A stretch of DNA of 64,000 nt, from the NCBI GenBank assembly GCA_012845835.1, contig JABAKD010000002.1, positions 21,728,274 through 21,792,273 of the forward strand. Direction: 5' to 3'. Below are positions 50,801 to 62,544 of the stretch, in pieces. This DNA is from Undaria pinnatifida (Eukaryota > Sar > Phaeophyceae > Laminariales > Alariaceae). Within the stretch, counting starts at the first letter, position 1, and every line of letters begins with the position of its first letter. The translations under genes and the position numbers were made by a program. Below the pieces are notes generated by a model. It did not search any database. It was not told where the DNA came from and saw nothing but the letters and a program-made list of their open reading frames with translations.

Positions 50801-53800
50801 ATAAACTACCATGGCGCTCTCCTTGCCGAGAGCGCGAAACAATCAAACCAAAGCGATCAGACCCAACTATCAAACATTCAAGCAACCAAAATCAACCGGA
50901 ACACGATAATGACCGACACTAATCTGCCTTGCCCGAGAGACAGCAAAAGCGCGTTTTTGCTGTGGCCGGTCCAACGTAAACAAACCAAGCCAAGCAGAAC
51001 CAGGCCGAGCAAAGCCAAACGAGACCGACACAACGAGGGGCAACCCCGTCTAAGAAGAAAATTCTGCTGATAGAGGTGCATGCTAGCCCCCCCCCCCCCC
51101 CCCCCCCCCGCCATCCTGGCCACAGACGGCGAAACAGGAAGGGGATAAGATAAGCACACATTTTTCATGTATTACCTGGTATATGGCAAAAGCGTAATGA
51201 GCGCCCAAATGCTGGAGGTGTCTCTATTAGCAGTAGGAACGGTGCTCCGCCTCGAAAGGGATGCATGGTCAATGGTCAAATGACTAAGGCAAGCAACAGA
51301 TGAGTACCAAATGAGTACCAAATGAGTACCCCCCCCCGCCCCCCCTCATCCGGTCCCTTAAGGCCAGCAAAACGGAGACGGCCGCGGGGAACAATGCTCG
51401 GGCTTGCAGGAGAACAGCCGCTGCTGCGATAAAAATAAACAAATCACAACTTCCTCCCTCCTGTCTCTCCTTGTCTGTTGTCTGCGTCTGCTTCGTGAAA
51501 AATCATCACCCCTTTCCCCTTACAAACATTCCTTCTCCCTTCCATCGCCCCTTTTGCCTTTTGTAGCTGTTTTGCCTATACCTTCGTTTGACGCTTGTCT
51601 ACCTTTCGCCTTTTGTACGATTCCTTGTTCTTCCCCTTTTGTCGTCTCTCCCTGTTGTTTCATGAAAAAAGTGCCTATCTATTGCGCTGTCTGTTGTTTT
51701 TGTCCTCACCATGGAGATCTTCTTTGTGTCGGTCTGGTACCCGTGGGAGAGGTGGCCGCCGTGCGGCAGATCGAGAGACATGATCCGGTCATGCGGCTGA
51801 AGAACCGCGGTGTACGCCTGGAAAACAAACGAAAGGAAAGAGGAAAATAAAAATAACAGGCAGGACAGGCAAGAACACGAAAGGGACAAGAAAGGACAGG
51901 GAAGGTTGGGCAAGGACACAAACGGTTGCGTAAGACCAGGAAAGGAACATGACACGAAATGAACGGACAGGACAGCCAAGCTTACGCCAACAAAAAGGCA
52001 AGGGCGATCGCAGCGCTCCCGAAAGATGACACCACCCGATAAAAAAACGTTCGACAGTTCCCGAGTGAAAAGCGTCTGCCACACCTTTGTGGTGATTCCT
52101 CGATTTCTCGTCACATCACAACTTCACTTCTTCTGAGGTTTCCGCAGGTATGATACGACCGTCGCGCAAAACAAGATGGCAGTTTTTTCAGCCTCATTAA
52201 GTCATTTGAGCTTCCTTCCAACGCGAGTGTCCGCCACATTCGGCCGAACGCACGGCTGACGTATTCGAGTTAGTCCACACCTGGGACAGGTCACCGATAG
52301 ATCACCACCTGACGATCTAGATATTTCATGGAAGATCTGCAACCTCGTACAGATTACCGATACCTTACTTGATGATCTAGATCTTTCATGGGCGCGATCA
52401 GTAACGTCGAACCCGGTGGGAGGCGCATGATCTGCATCATCCATCACAGCACATGTTTGCTGGGTTGGCTCCGGAATCTACAGGTACAGGTCCAACACAA
52501 CATCTCATAACGGCGTACCAGTCCGACACTGAATACAATATATGAAAAATATCTAACGTATGCTCCCGATATGGGGTTGATGCCATGCGGTATTCCTTCA
52601 ATATAACTTGAGAATTCGTTCAAACACGGATTACCTATAGTAAGACCTAAGCTTCGTTCAAAATCCTATTAGGGGCATTTCTAGCGACACACACACACAT
52701 TTTTTGGCATGTTTCTTGCCAATTTGCAAGTTTTTGGAAATTTGGACTTGTCAAAAATTGCAAAAAAAACATTCGACAATTTTTTTTTTTGGATATTTTC
52801 GTTCCGCTTCGTTGGCAAGTTTTTCGAAAGTTGAGATTTGTCATTTCACTTGCCATTTTAGGCCAAAAACGCCAACGCAAGGCTGTACAAACCAGACCAC
52901 CCTACGACACCCCACGCCAGACTTGCTTTAAGTTCTGCAGTAGAGGGAGATACGGAGGATACACGGTGTCATTGGCAGCAGCTATGATAGGGCTGGCGAC
53001 ACTGGCTGTGAGCCCCGTGCGGATGCCACATGAGCGTCGTTTTGAGCGGTTGCTGAAGCACCATAAAAAACAGCAACCGCCCTAGTTTTTCCCAGGCGAA
53101 TTTGGCCGGGCTCGAAGGACTGCCAGCCTCTGAGGTACATGGGCTGTGCCTGGAGTCCTTTCTGCGCCAGTATTTACTCCATGGAGAGCGTCGGCGTGCC
53201 ACCGGCTCCCTGCTGCTGCTGCTGTAAGGGGTTTGAACAAAATCTGGCGGCGTTATGATGAGAAAACTTGCCAAGTATTTCCAAAAACTTGCCAAATATG
53301 CAGTTTTCGCGAGAAGGGTCTGTCGATTTTTCGGAAAGTGTCGCCAATTTTTTTTTTGCCAAAAATAGCAAGTTTGAGGAAATTTCGTTTGGTCGTTAGA
53401 AACGAATCTGGTCGTCAGAAACGACTCTCACCACGCAGACATATCAACACATGGAAACACCCTTTTATTGACCTGGGGATGCCTAATTTACCACCCCCTC
53501 CCTAAGACCTCGGGAGTTTCGCACAGTTGTCAGGCGTCATGCATGTCGACCTTATATTTGTTATCGGACTCCTATATGGGATGTGCTGCAGGTATGTGCT
53601 GCAGCAGATGATCTAGATCCTCACCTGTCCGAGGTGTGCAGTAATCTTCCAAAAGCATGCCAGGTATACAGGGAAAACCCCCGTGAAACGTCGGGGCTGC
53701 AGCGTAACCCATACCCTCCGCCGCTATCGCGCGTAGCATGCAGCACGCACACAGCAGCACCGCCGTAACAGCCCCCCTACTACAACCTACTACAACCTAC

Positions 53801-56800
53801 TACAGAGTAGCAAGGTAGAGTAGTACAGTAGAGTAGCGCAGTAGAGGCCAACCAGCCGCTCGACCAAAAACTACAAACTTTGCACGAGGCTGACCACCAC
53901 AATTGTGCCCGGCCGTACATAAAAAATCCAAAGCGCTAAGATGGGCAAGAGCTGCGTTCCTTCGCCACCAACATTATCATCAGCCAATCAGCAAGGCGGG
54001 CAGCAACAGCAACAGCTGCAGCAGCCGGACGACCAACAACAAAAAAAGGCAACACACACCTGGAAGTTGGCGGGGCTCCCGGACAGTGTCTGGACGTTCA
54101 CGCCCCAGAGCTCCGGGTCGAGGTTGAAGGCCTCCAGCGCTCGCTTCTGGCAGAGGGTCTCCACCTAGCACACCAAACATTGAATAACAGTGCGAAGACC
54201 AAAACGTTGGAGGTCGCAAAGCGGTCGAGAGACGCTTTCGAAAAAAATTGCCTCGTGGTCCGGAAATAAACCTTCAGTTTGGTTTGACTTTCGTCGGCAG
54301 ACTGATGTTACCGTACTTTGAACATACAACACGCAAGATATATTAACACGCCCTCCAGAGGGGACGATGCCGTACTTCGTACGTACAACCCGCAGGGTAA
54401 ACACACACACACATACACACACACCCCGAGGAGGGAGACGACTTTTTTTTCCGAGTCGATTGCCCCCAGTCAATAGGAGGGACACCCACAAACACGAACG
54501 AAAACGCTGACATGTCGACCTTTGGAAAAATCTCGGTCGTCGGGATCTTTTCCTTATAAGCAAAACCATCGCGTGGTGTTTATTGCGCTCCCCCCCCCTT
54601 AATATATATTATAAAAATTAAAATACACTCCAGCTGTGAGATCGAAGATTTCGTCGAAACTCATCTTTGCAAGCTGTGTGTGATACTCCGATCGCGCGCA
54701 TTACGGGTTGTGTGTCCTCATTAAGGATATAGGTCGGCGACTCCCCTTACAGCTACAGTGTAGCTATCAGGGTCAACAGGATGATTTTAGTCAGTCTGTG
54801 CGCGGAAACTATAAAACCCGTTTCTGAGGGGGACAAAATCTGACAGCTGTGAAGGGAAAGGGGGGGCCTGGTTTTGATCAAAAGCGAGCGGGTTTGGAGG
54901 GGGGCGGGGGGGGGGGGGGGGGGGGGGGAAGGGGCAATTTGTGCATGTAAGCTATAAATCCTTTCGAGGGGATAAATCTGACGGTTTTGGCACCAGTATA
55001 TTATTGGGGGCGGGGGGGGGGGGGGGGGGGGGGGGCGGGGGGGGGGGGGGGGTTGGGGCGGGGGGGGGGGGGGGGGGCAGCTCGATATGTGCCTGGAAAC
55101 TATACATTATTTCGAGGGGATAAATGTGACATTTTTGGAAATAATACATCAGTTTATCGTGTATATCCTGGGGTAAGTCGTACAATCAGTGAGTAAAGAG
55201 AGGGTGGAGTGTTCGAGGGGGTGGGGTTGGGATGGGTTGGGGGGGGAGGGTGGGGGGTTGGGGCGGGGGTGGGGGGTGGGGGGGGGTGGGGGGGGGGAAG
55301 GGCTTTAGGTGAGGGGTTTGTTATACGTGTGGTGCTAGGTCTAGGCGAAGGTGCGGGTGATGGGGAATAAGGGGGCGTTCGAGGCGGGGGGGGGGGGGGG
55401 AAACAGCGGCATGGATGGCTCTCGAAAGATAATGAGGTGATATCCTGTGCGTGAAGTGTTTATTAATGTGGCGGATTTCGATATTTGGTGGGGCGTTTGA
55501 GTAAGGGAGAGCAAGAGGGGGGGGGGGGGGGATGATTTTTTAGGAGGTTTAGGTCACAAATAATATTCAAATACACTTCGGCTGTGAGATCAAAGATATG
55601 TATCAGCTTGTCATACGCATGGTGCTAGGTCTAGGCGATCGTGCAGGTGGTCGGGAAAGAGGGGGCGTTGGAGGGGGGGGGGGGGGGGGGGGGGACACAG
55701 CGGTATGGATGGCTCTCGAAAGATAATGAGGTGATATCCTGTGCGTGAAGTGTTTATTAATGTGGCGGATTTTGATATTTGGTGGGGCGTTTGAGTAAGG
55801 GAGAGCAAGAGGGGGGGGGGGGATTTTTAGGAGGTTTAGGTCACAAATAATATTCAAATACACTTCGGCTGTGAGATCAAAGATATGTAGCAGCTTGTTA
55901 TACGCGTGGTGCTAGGTCTAGGCGATCGTGTAGGTGGTCGGAAAAGAGGGGGCGTTGGAGGGGGGGGGGGGGAATAATTGAAACTTTCGTCATGGATGGT
56001 CAGAAAGATAATGACGTGGTATCAACTGCGTATAGGTGGTTTATTACTCAGGCCGATTTTGATTGTGAGTGGGGCGTTTGGACAGACTAGGCGGAAGGGG
56101 GGGGGGGGGAGCGGGGGACGGAGGGGCGGGGGGGGGAAAGGGTTGGGGTTTGTTATGAAAAAGGTCAGTGGAGGGGGAGGGGAGGGGGGGGGGGGGGGCG
56201 GGGGGCGGGACATTTCAATATGTGCGCGGAAACTATAAATTCTCGAAGGGGACAAACCTGACGATTGAAGCAATAAGACATCCCTTTATATCATCTGGCT
56301 TGTAATGTTTACTATTCTAGAAGGTTTGATGTTAGATGCAGCATGCAACCCAGTGTTTAAGTGTAGTAAATAACGTGTTAAATCTTCACAGTTTGTTGTT
56401 GCATGATACAGCGATCGAAAGCTAGAATATTTTATAGAATATTTGTAGGTACCATTATTTTCTAACATCGCTAATTATAAGAAAGAGATACGTATTGTCA
56501 AATGCAACAGGCGAGGTGATGTGGTCATGCACTGTGTTTGTCACCATCATCATACAGTCACCATTATTATCGACATCGCTAATTATACGCACGAGATACG
56601 TATTGCCAAATACAGCATGCGAGGTGATGTATGTGGCCATGTGCTGCCTCCGTCATTGAGCATTAGAGGGAGGGATGCGAATCGACGCTTGGTATACATG
56701 TGCTCAATTACGTTACCTCATTAGTCATACTTGGTATACACGCGCTCAATCACGTTACCTCGTTAGTAATACTTCGCTTGGCATAGGTGGGGAGGCGATC

Positions 56801-58990
56801 ATGCACACGGTATGTACGAAATACCCTACGTAATGGGTTGGTAAGGTTGTTTACCGCAATTTTAACACATCTGCTTGTGCTTCCTTTTCCAAATTATTTT
56901 TGTCTCAAATAAATGTACGATTTCACGCCTATGATTTTACCTTGTCGATGTGGGGCTCTGCGGTCGTCAATTTTAAGTCAGAGATACGTCCTACAAATAC
57001 ATCAGGCGAGGTGGGTATGTGATGTCATATAATGCGATGTCATCACTATTGATCGCGAGGGTGATTTTACTTCGTGATATACCTGGTATATAATAGTTAG
57101 CCTCGGTTGGCACCGACGCTGTCAATCATCATGTGTATATTGGGGTTGGCGTTGGTTGGCAACGACGCTGCAAAACATGCCAGTCACTGCGTGAGCTAGA
57201 ACCATGATACCGCTTTATATTTTTATTTTTTGGCGGTCACCATGATGGTTATCAAGTTAGATCATATTGCGCGGGGTGGAGAACCGTAACTCCGTACAAG
57301 GGGAATGATCGCATCACGAAGTGTGAATGAATATGGTAAGGCACCCACGAGGCAGTTACATAGTAATACCCATTGCTGTCTCTGGAGTGGCCACAACAGA
57401 AAGCAAAGTAACTCATTGGCGCCGTCATCCACAAGGAATAAAGTAGGCACAAGGTGCCTTAGTCCGTCTTACGAGCGGTTCTTGGAAGGATGCACTTCAC
57501 CCCCCATGCCACTCGCCGAACACCTCACGGCGCTTTGTGCTTGGTGCAAGGAATGTCTGCCTGCTCGGTGAAAACCCGACGTGCTCCGTCCCGGTATAGT
57601 AGGGATGTGAGGGTCTACGGTCATACGACTACGGCCGTGCGCAAACTGAGTACACCCGCCCACTTTGTCGAGAAAAACATGTTCCAAAACTTTCCAAGGT
57701 AAAGTGCTATCTTGCCTGTTATGCGGTACGCGTCTTTCAGAGAAAATGATGGGTGTGTCAAGAACGGTACAACCCTCCCACTACTACAGTATAGGCCTGC
57801 CAACAACAAATTCTTTTTTGTTACGAGCCTCAGATTCTTAATGTGACACCACCCTTGCACAACCTTGAGCATGGGCTATTATTCAGGATTTACTGTAGCG
57901 CTCGCCGCTGAGCACGATTTCTTAGCCCAATCTTCTCAGCGTCCGCCCAAAAGCGAGCATCACTTTCTTATTTGCGGGCACTTTCACATTCGCAAGGCTT
58001 TAGTGTATAGCGGCAACGTACTGCCATATGTAGGGATTGGGGGTTGTCACGTACACTTCCTACACCGCAGCGCTGAATACCAGCACCAGGTAACAATGTG
58101 CAGAGTAAATGGCGTTCGTGGCGTTGGCATTCCGTTCGCCCCGACTATTTCACCTCCGAAAAATGAAAATTTCGCCGTCTTTGCTCGTGTGCGTGCGTAT
58201 CGGCGAAAACGTTACCATTCCGCACGGTAAACAAAGACAACAAAAGGTGTGCATCTGATATTCCTCAACAAGCAGAAGCCAGGAACACTAAAAACTACCG
58301 GTATAGACTATACTATTAATACCTGGTATCAATAATACATACTACCAATAATACCGACGGACCGATATCCGCAGCAGTGCGATGGTGCGCTGTCCGCCGT
58401 TACGATAGAGCACAACTTGTTGGTACTGAATATTTGAACCTTCTTCTTGAGCCCCCATCTGTCCCGGCTGTGCGTGCAATATGCGTTACGGGCGCTACTG
58501 AATCTGTCGCAACGGGGTTGGCCTGGGTGCTTCTCCACGCTGCTGCTCTTACTTTGCGCTTTGCGGCCGGGAGAGGGCAAGCGCAAGAAAAAACACGCAA
58601 ATACATGCGCCATAGATCAGCACGATCATGCGAAAGGGCGGGCAGCGCGATTGCCACAATTTCACGCTGTAGTCCTGCTTTCGTTTCAAACCCGTTTACA
58701 ACTGCTGTGCCGACAGTAACGACAGTGTGGGGGAGCAAAGCCACTTCTACTTCCGAAACGAGAGAGGTATGCATGAGCGTTTGCTTGTCTTGGCAGCAAG
58801 AGTGAACGACGGCGTGTCTAACAAGTAGCTCGCTCGGCACCTTGTCGATCTGCTCGTTGCCGCCGTAGTATCGCGCCCCGGGGTAGCCCTCGCTGTACTT
58901 GTTGGACATCATCGAGCCAAGCGCGTCGTAGACCGACTTGGAGGTGAAGTTCTCGGACGCGATAAGGACGAGGCTGTCCCTCTGACGAAC
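41898..58990 (-). CDS. SHMT: Serine hydroxymethyltransferase, ten exons (N-terminal exon outside or unseen)
   Basis: PLP enzyme converting serine and tetrahydrofolate to glycine and 5,10-methylene-THF. Minus-strand exons, all in phase with GT-AG introns: 58990-58841, 54164-54060, 51817-51710, 50285-50184, 48449-48225, 47241-47163, 46287-46193, 45712-45602, 42777-42633, 42118-41898 (TAA). Family motifs occur in order: [85 protein letters not shown] (PLP lysine), [51 protein letters not shown]. The visible 446 residues lack only the first 30-80, so the compartment is undecided because any targeting peptide is missing. Introns are 0.48-4.7 kb; seven of nine are phase 0. The stop follows MRYPA. 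Confidence 0.97.
42130..42400. repeat. AAGCAAAG-type degenerate pentamer array in SHMT intron 9
   Basis: Irregular repeats of GCAAA, AAGCAAATCGAAGTAA and CAAAG fill the intron beginning about 10 bp upstream of the last exon's acceptor. On the coding strand this is a T/C-rich tract. Confidence 0.88.
43370..44205 (-). repeat. C-tract-rich repeat arm, inverted relative of 54.6-56.3 kb
   Basis: It contains CAGCTGTCAGATTTTGTCCC, AGTTTCCGCGCACAGACTGA, GTCGCCGACCTATATCCTTA and TCGATCTCACTGC. Each occurs reverse-complemented in the plus-strand block near 54610-54850. Repeated ACCAGGCAG-TGATATCACCTC and CCATCCATGCCGTAGCTCC units are interspersed with C-runs of 10-16. It lies in SHMT intron 8. Confidence 0.85.
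49147..49300 (+). mobile_element. Relic of the GGTTCCTCTATAGTGCC MITE
   Basis: The left end GGTCCCTCTATAGCGCC (49151-49167) matches the terminal repeat of the intact element at 59227 with two changes. Interior ATGCGGAGTAGTGC and GTTGCCGCCATAGTGCCG match too. The right terminal repeat is missing. It lies in SHMT intron 4. Confidence 0.7.
49338..49618 (-). mobile_element. tRNA-derived SINE-like element, second full copy
   Basis: The reverse complement has the same head (CCCCGGTGGTGTACCAGG, TTAGTTCGAATCCCCCC) and body (GAGCGTGAGTTAGCAACAC, GCTGAACCCTATGCG, CACGGCTTGTCCAGAAGCTGG) as the copy at 21712. It lies in SHMT intron 4. Confidence 0.82.
50585..50770. repeat. (GGGTC)n pentamer array with inverted flank
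   Basis: An uninterrupted CGGGT run of about 9 units lies at 50660-50706. It is flanked on the left by CGACCCGCGGGTCGGGTC and on the right by GCGACCCGACCCGCG, so the two sides could fold together. Confidence 0.9.
51243..51347 (+). repeat. Poly-C-ended dispersed repeat, copy 7 (variant)
   Basis: It has TGCTCCGCCTCGAAAGGGAT, GGTCAAATGACTAAGGCAAG and AACAGATGAGTACC. ATGAGTACC is then reiterated three times at 10-bp spacing before the C-run. It lies in SHMT intron 3. Confidence 0.82.
52678..53402 (+). mobile_element. 725-bp element with short terminal inverted repeats, copy 1
   Basis: The ends are TTTCTAGCGAC (52678-52688) and GTCGTTAGAAA (53392-53402), inverse of each other with one change. 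Inner ends are rich in CTTGCCAA-type motifs and share TTTCCAAAAACTTGC in inverted orientation. The core is about 70-80% identical by eye to 61145-61887 (GGAGGATACACGGT, GGCAGCAGCTATGATAGG, TGAGCCCCGTG, CTGCTGCTGCTG). No transposase-length frame is present, so it looks non-autonomous. It lies in SHMT intron 2. Confidence 0.8.
54600..56290 (+). repeat. G-tract-rich repeat block, inverted relative of 43.4-44.2 kb
   Basis: It starts with AATACACTCCAGCTGTGAGATCG and continues with the reverse complements of the 43.9-44.2 kb landmarks. Segments carrying G-runs of 10-20 follow. GTGCGCGGAAACTATAAA followed by GAGGGGA(T/C)AAA-CTGAC recurs at 54795, 54945, 55090 and 56220. It lies in SHMT intron 1. Confidence 0.87.
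55319..55990 (+). repeat. Tandem repeat, 289-bp unit, about 2.3 copies
   Basis: GTGGTGCTAGGTCTAGGCG occurs at about 55330, 55619 and 55908. Each is followed by GGGGGCGTT, a G-run, CATGGATGG, ATAATGAGGTGATATCCTG, TTTGGTGGGGCGTTTGAG, another G-run and AATACACTTCGGCTGTGAG. The G-runs differ in length between copies. Confidence 0.92.
57462..57660 (+). repeat. Poly-C-ended dispersed repeat, copy 8
   Basis: It runs from GTCCGTCTTACGAGCGG through CGCCGAACACCTCACGGCGC and CCGACGTGCTCCGTCCCGG to ACTGAGTACACCCGCCC. It is the closest full-length match to copy 1. It lies in SHMT intron 1. Confidence 0.82.
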
Positions 58991-59226
58991 CTGCCGGGGA
59001 AAGGGCAAGGGCACGGGCAAGGGATATGAGGGTTGTACAAAAACGAGTGCAGCAGGGCTCTTTCAATGGTGCTGGTTTGCGCCAACAGTAGTATCATTCG
59101 ACGCACACCCTTGGCAGTGAGTTTTTCGGATTGCAGTGCCACCGGTTATCACAGGTAAGGCTTTGCAAAATAGAGCTCCTCAATCGAGTGAAAAACTGAG
59201 GTGCCCTCCTACCATAGAACTTGTCA

Positions 59227-59394
59227 GGTTCCTCTATAGTGCCGGTTGCCGGCCTTTATGAAATCGCTTGACACAGATGGGGACACGCAGTTTTAGTAGT
59301 AGTATGTGGAGTAGTGCTGGTTGCCGCTTTAGTGCCGATCTTTCCGACTATTAACTGCTAATAGCACATACCATACGGGCACTATAGAGGAACC
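59227..59394. mobile_element. 168-bp MITE with perfect 17-bp terminal inverted repeats
   Basis: GGTTCCTCTATAGTGCC at 59227-59243 and its exact reverse complement at 59378-59394. The interior is non-coding and contains further AGTGCCGGTTGCC-like subrepeats. A relic lies at 49147-49300. No convincing target duplication is visible. Confidence 0.88.
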
Positions 59395-61144
59395 ACTACT
59401 CTGTGTACTCCACCGTCATGGAAACCTCTGCCTCAAAGTCGTTCGTTCAATTTTCCCTGCCATAAGCAGTAGTAAGCCCGGGACGGCAGGAACTCCGCCG
59501 CCTGCGTAGTCCTCATGATGCACGCGCACCCTTATGCTAAACTATCCGTTTCCGTTTGTGTCTCGTTTTCGCTCTCCTGTTTTGGTATATGCTCAATCTT
59601 TCGTGCATTCATGCATCCGCTTCAACACGCCCACGTAGAACACAAGAGAGTGTTGGTGGCGACGGTGGCGTTGGAAAGCTTCGGCGACAGCGTTGTGGTA
59701 TTATACTGCCGCGGTGGTGGTGCAAAAGGCAGCACCGAATACGACAACTCCGCTGACATTGTAGGTAGCAGCTGGGCTGGAAAAAAAAAACGGCAGAGGC
59801 TGAAACACAAGTTGCAGTCTATAGCTCAAAAATAACTTGAAGCCCTCAAAAGCAGTGGGATTTAGAGAGTCTGCACGGGCTAAAAGGCGAAAGGCAGACC
59901 GAGAAATCCGTACGTACGTTTATACTACGTCGTAGGTTAGGCTCGGATAAAAGCAGGTGCGTGCCACGGCATTACTTTTTGGAAGCGACATGGTTGAGGG
60001 GTTGCGATCACAAGAAATACTACATTGAGCTGCCTGTACAGCAGCAGCTCAGAACACATCTTATGAGGGTACAAATTCGTTTTTAAACTGTCTGCGCCAA
60101 CTGTCATGTTTTTCAAAACCCCGGATATAGCGTCGCCTACTTCATGGAGATCCGGTAGATGTTCTCCCACCATGTTCGTGCTAATCGTCCGCGTCGTTCA
60201 TGCCTAAAACACGTGTTGATCAGCCTCGTCGATCGCGAGATACAGCGGCCGTAGGATAGCACCAGGGTCTACCGAATGAGACACTTTAACGTTTTTGACG
60301 ACATTGATGCTGAGCACTTTTACGGATTCGAATGCCCTCGGCGAGAGCGTTGGAGCCCAACCTTGAGTTGGGGTCAGGGCTCTGCGGGCTCTCGTAACGT
60401 ACCCGTATCTCTTTTACTGCAGCAGCGAGCTGCAGGATCAGCATGTCTTTTGTTTTTTCTCGTTTTTTCGTTACTTGCGCCTTTCACAGCAGTTTTTCGT
60501 TTTGCCGTATGCATAGGGAGGGTCCAAAACAATGGACAAGTGCCGATATTTTGAACGTGCTATTCGTGGCCAGTTCGACTCCAAAACGAGGTGAAACTCA
60601 GCAGAACGTCGTCAACTGACGTCCAGCAGCCGCCGAAGTGCCAAGAAGACGATATCAGCGAGGTTCAAGAACAGGCGCCATATAGGACAGACCCCCCACA
60701 ACGGTCATCTGGGTTCAATACAAACGCACAGCACACCAGGGATATTCGTTTTCGTTCCCTGGGTCGGCTCCATTGTTCTTAATCCCCCCCCCCCCCCCCC
60801 TCTGAAGACAGACAAACCCTTTCGTTATGATTTGCACCATGGCGCGTCCTGAGGCGTCCTGCAAAGTGCTCAATCGCAGACTATAAATTGACAAGTCAAT
60901 TGGAACAGGGCGAAATACCCCCCTCTTAATATTCCACCGCACCTATGAATAGTCCAAAACACGCGTTTGATATTGCATGTATGTTTTCACGCTTGCCCTT
61001 TTAGAAGCGGATATCAGATACATGGAGGCATCTCATTCCTACCACTCCGAAAATAGTTTCGACAAACGAGCAATTTACTAATAGGATGACACTTGTACAG
61101 GGCATTTACCTCCATAATGAGAACAAAGCGGGTAATAAGCACCA

Positions 61145-61887
61145 TTTCTAACGACAGATACTGTAGCTGACAAGTTTCGCGCCAAATTGGTCGGTGTAGG
61201 GAATTTTTGGCTTGCCAAAACGGGGAAAAGCCGGCCAAACTTTTTTTGGATATTTCCGTTCTGCTTGGTTGTCCAGATTATGGAAAGCGAGATTTGATAT
61301 CCCATTTGCCATTTTAGCCCAATAACGCCAACGCACAGTTGTACAAACCAGACCACCCCACGACGCCCCACGCTAGACTTGCCCTAACTTTTGTAGAAGA
61401 TTAGAGGGGGATACGGAGGATACACGGTATTATTGGCAGCAGCTATGATAGGTCCGGTGACACTGGCCGTGAGCCCCGTGTGGATTCGACTCTAAGTGTC
61501 GTTTTGAGCGGTTGCTAAAACAAAAGCACAAACAGCGGCCGCCCCAGCTTTTCCCCGGAGAAAATTGGCCGGACTGAAAGGACTGCCGACCTCAGGCTTG
61601 GAGTCCTTTCCGCGCCTGCACCTGCCCCATAGAGAGCGTCGGTACGCCGTCGGCTACCTGCTGCCGCTGCTGCTGCTGCTGCTGCTGTGAGGGGTTTGAA
61701 TAAATTCTGAGGGCGATACGACGCCAAAATTAGCTAACAATTGCAAAAAAATTGCCTACTATCGCCAAAAATGCAGCGCTTGAGACGGAAGTTTTTGTCG
61801 TCTTAAAGGCAAGTGTTGAGATTTTTCTTTAAGCCAAAATCTCGCCAAAATAGCGAGTTGTTTGAAAATTCATTTTGTCGTTACAAG
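61145..61887 (+). mobile_element. 743-bp element with short terminal inverted repeats, copy 2
   Basis: The left end TTTCTAACGAC (61145-61155) matches the inverse of copy 1's right end exactly. The right end GTCGTTACAAG (61877-61887) is slightly diverged. The core aligns collinearly with 52678-53402, including GGATACACGGTATTATTGGC and a longer CTG run. Confidence 0.8.
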
Positions 61888-62544
61888 CAGACCTAACCAA
61901 GGCGCGCTGACATCCTTATTATATAATACGCTAAGGATGGTCGTGAAGGTGGTCGTGACGTTTTGGATCTTTGAAAAATATCTTGGTTAAAACACCCCCC
62001 CCCAAAAAGCGGCGACTCCCGAGCTCCACTCGGCCTCAGGCGGCCTCGCGGTGCCGCCACGTCCCATCCGCACAGCAGCACTACGACATGCCGGCGAAAG
62101 AACGGCCGTCGGTGCCCCACCTCGGCGAGGGGGGAGCGTGGAAATCGCCCTCCTGGGGACGGCTCGCTTGCCCCCCCCCCGCTTTTTCTTCATCGCTGCC
62201 TGCTAATTTTTTTTTTTCGAACTCCCAACTATATTGAATTTTCGAATTGCTTTTTGGCCACTTGGGCCATGGACACAGCCATGGTCACGAGACCACAAGC
62301 GCGCCTGCGTCAACAGCAATCACGCAACACCAGGACCAAACACAGCAGCGTCCAGCCGTCGCCGCTCGCCGTGCGCAGAATTGGCAAAGCGAGCGCTTTT
62401 GGCTTGGCCTAACCAGCCAGAGAGCATTGTAACCAACAAATCGGCTGCTGCTCGCCTGTCAGGTGTATTGCCCTAGGTACTGCTGCATTGCTGCACTGCT
62501 GTACTGGGTAGGTTCGTGGGTGCATGGTGGGTGGTGTTCTGCTG

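Noticed and set aside
58909-59142. SEKLTAKG-like peptide resembling the AKKLTADG of SHMT exon 8
   Set aside because: The similarity is eight residues, lies upstream of the first SHMT exon in another frame, and has no acceptor. It is treated as coincidence.
59937-60173. Minus-strand frame containing LPDLHEVGDAISG, considered as the missing SHMT N-terminus
   Set aside because: It lacks the DPEV...RQR-type sequence leading into VRQRDSLVL and has no donor in the required phase.
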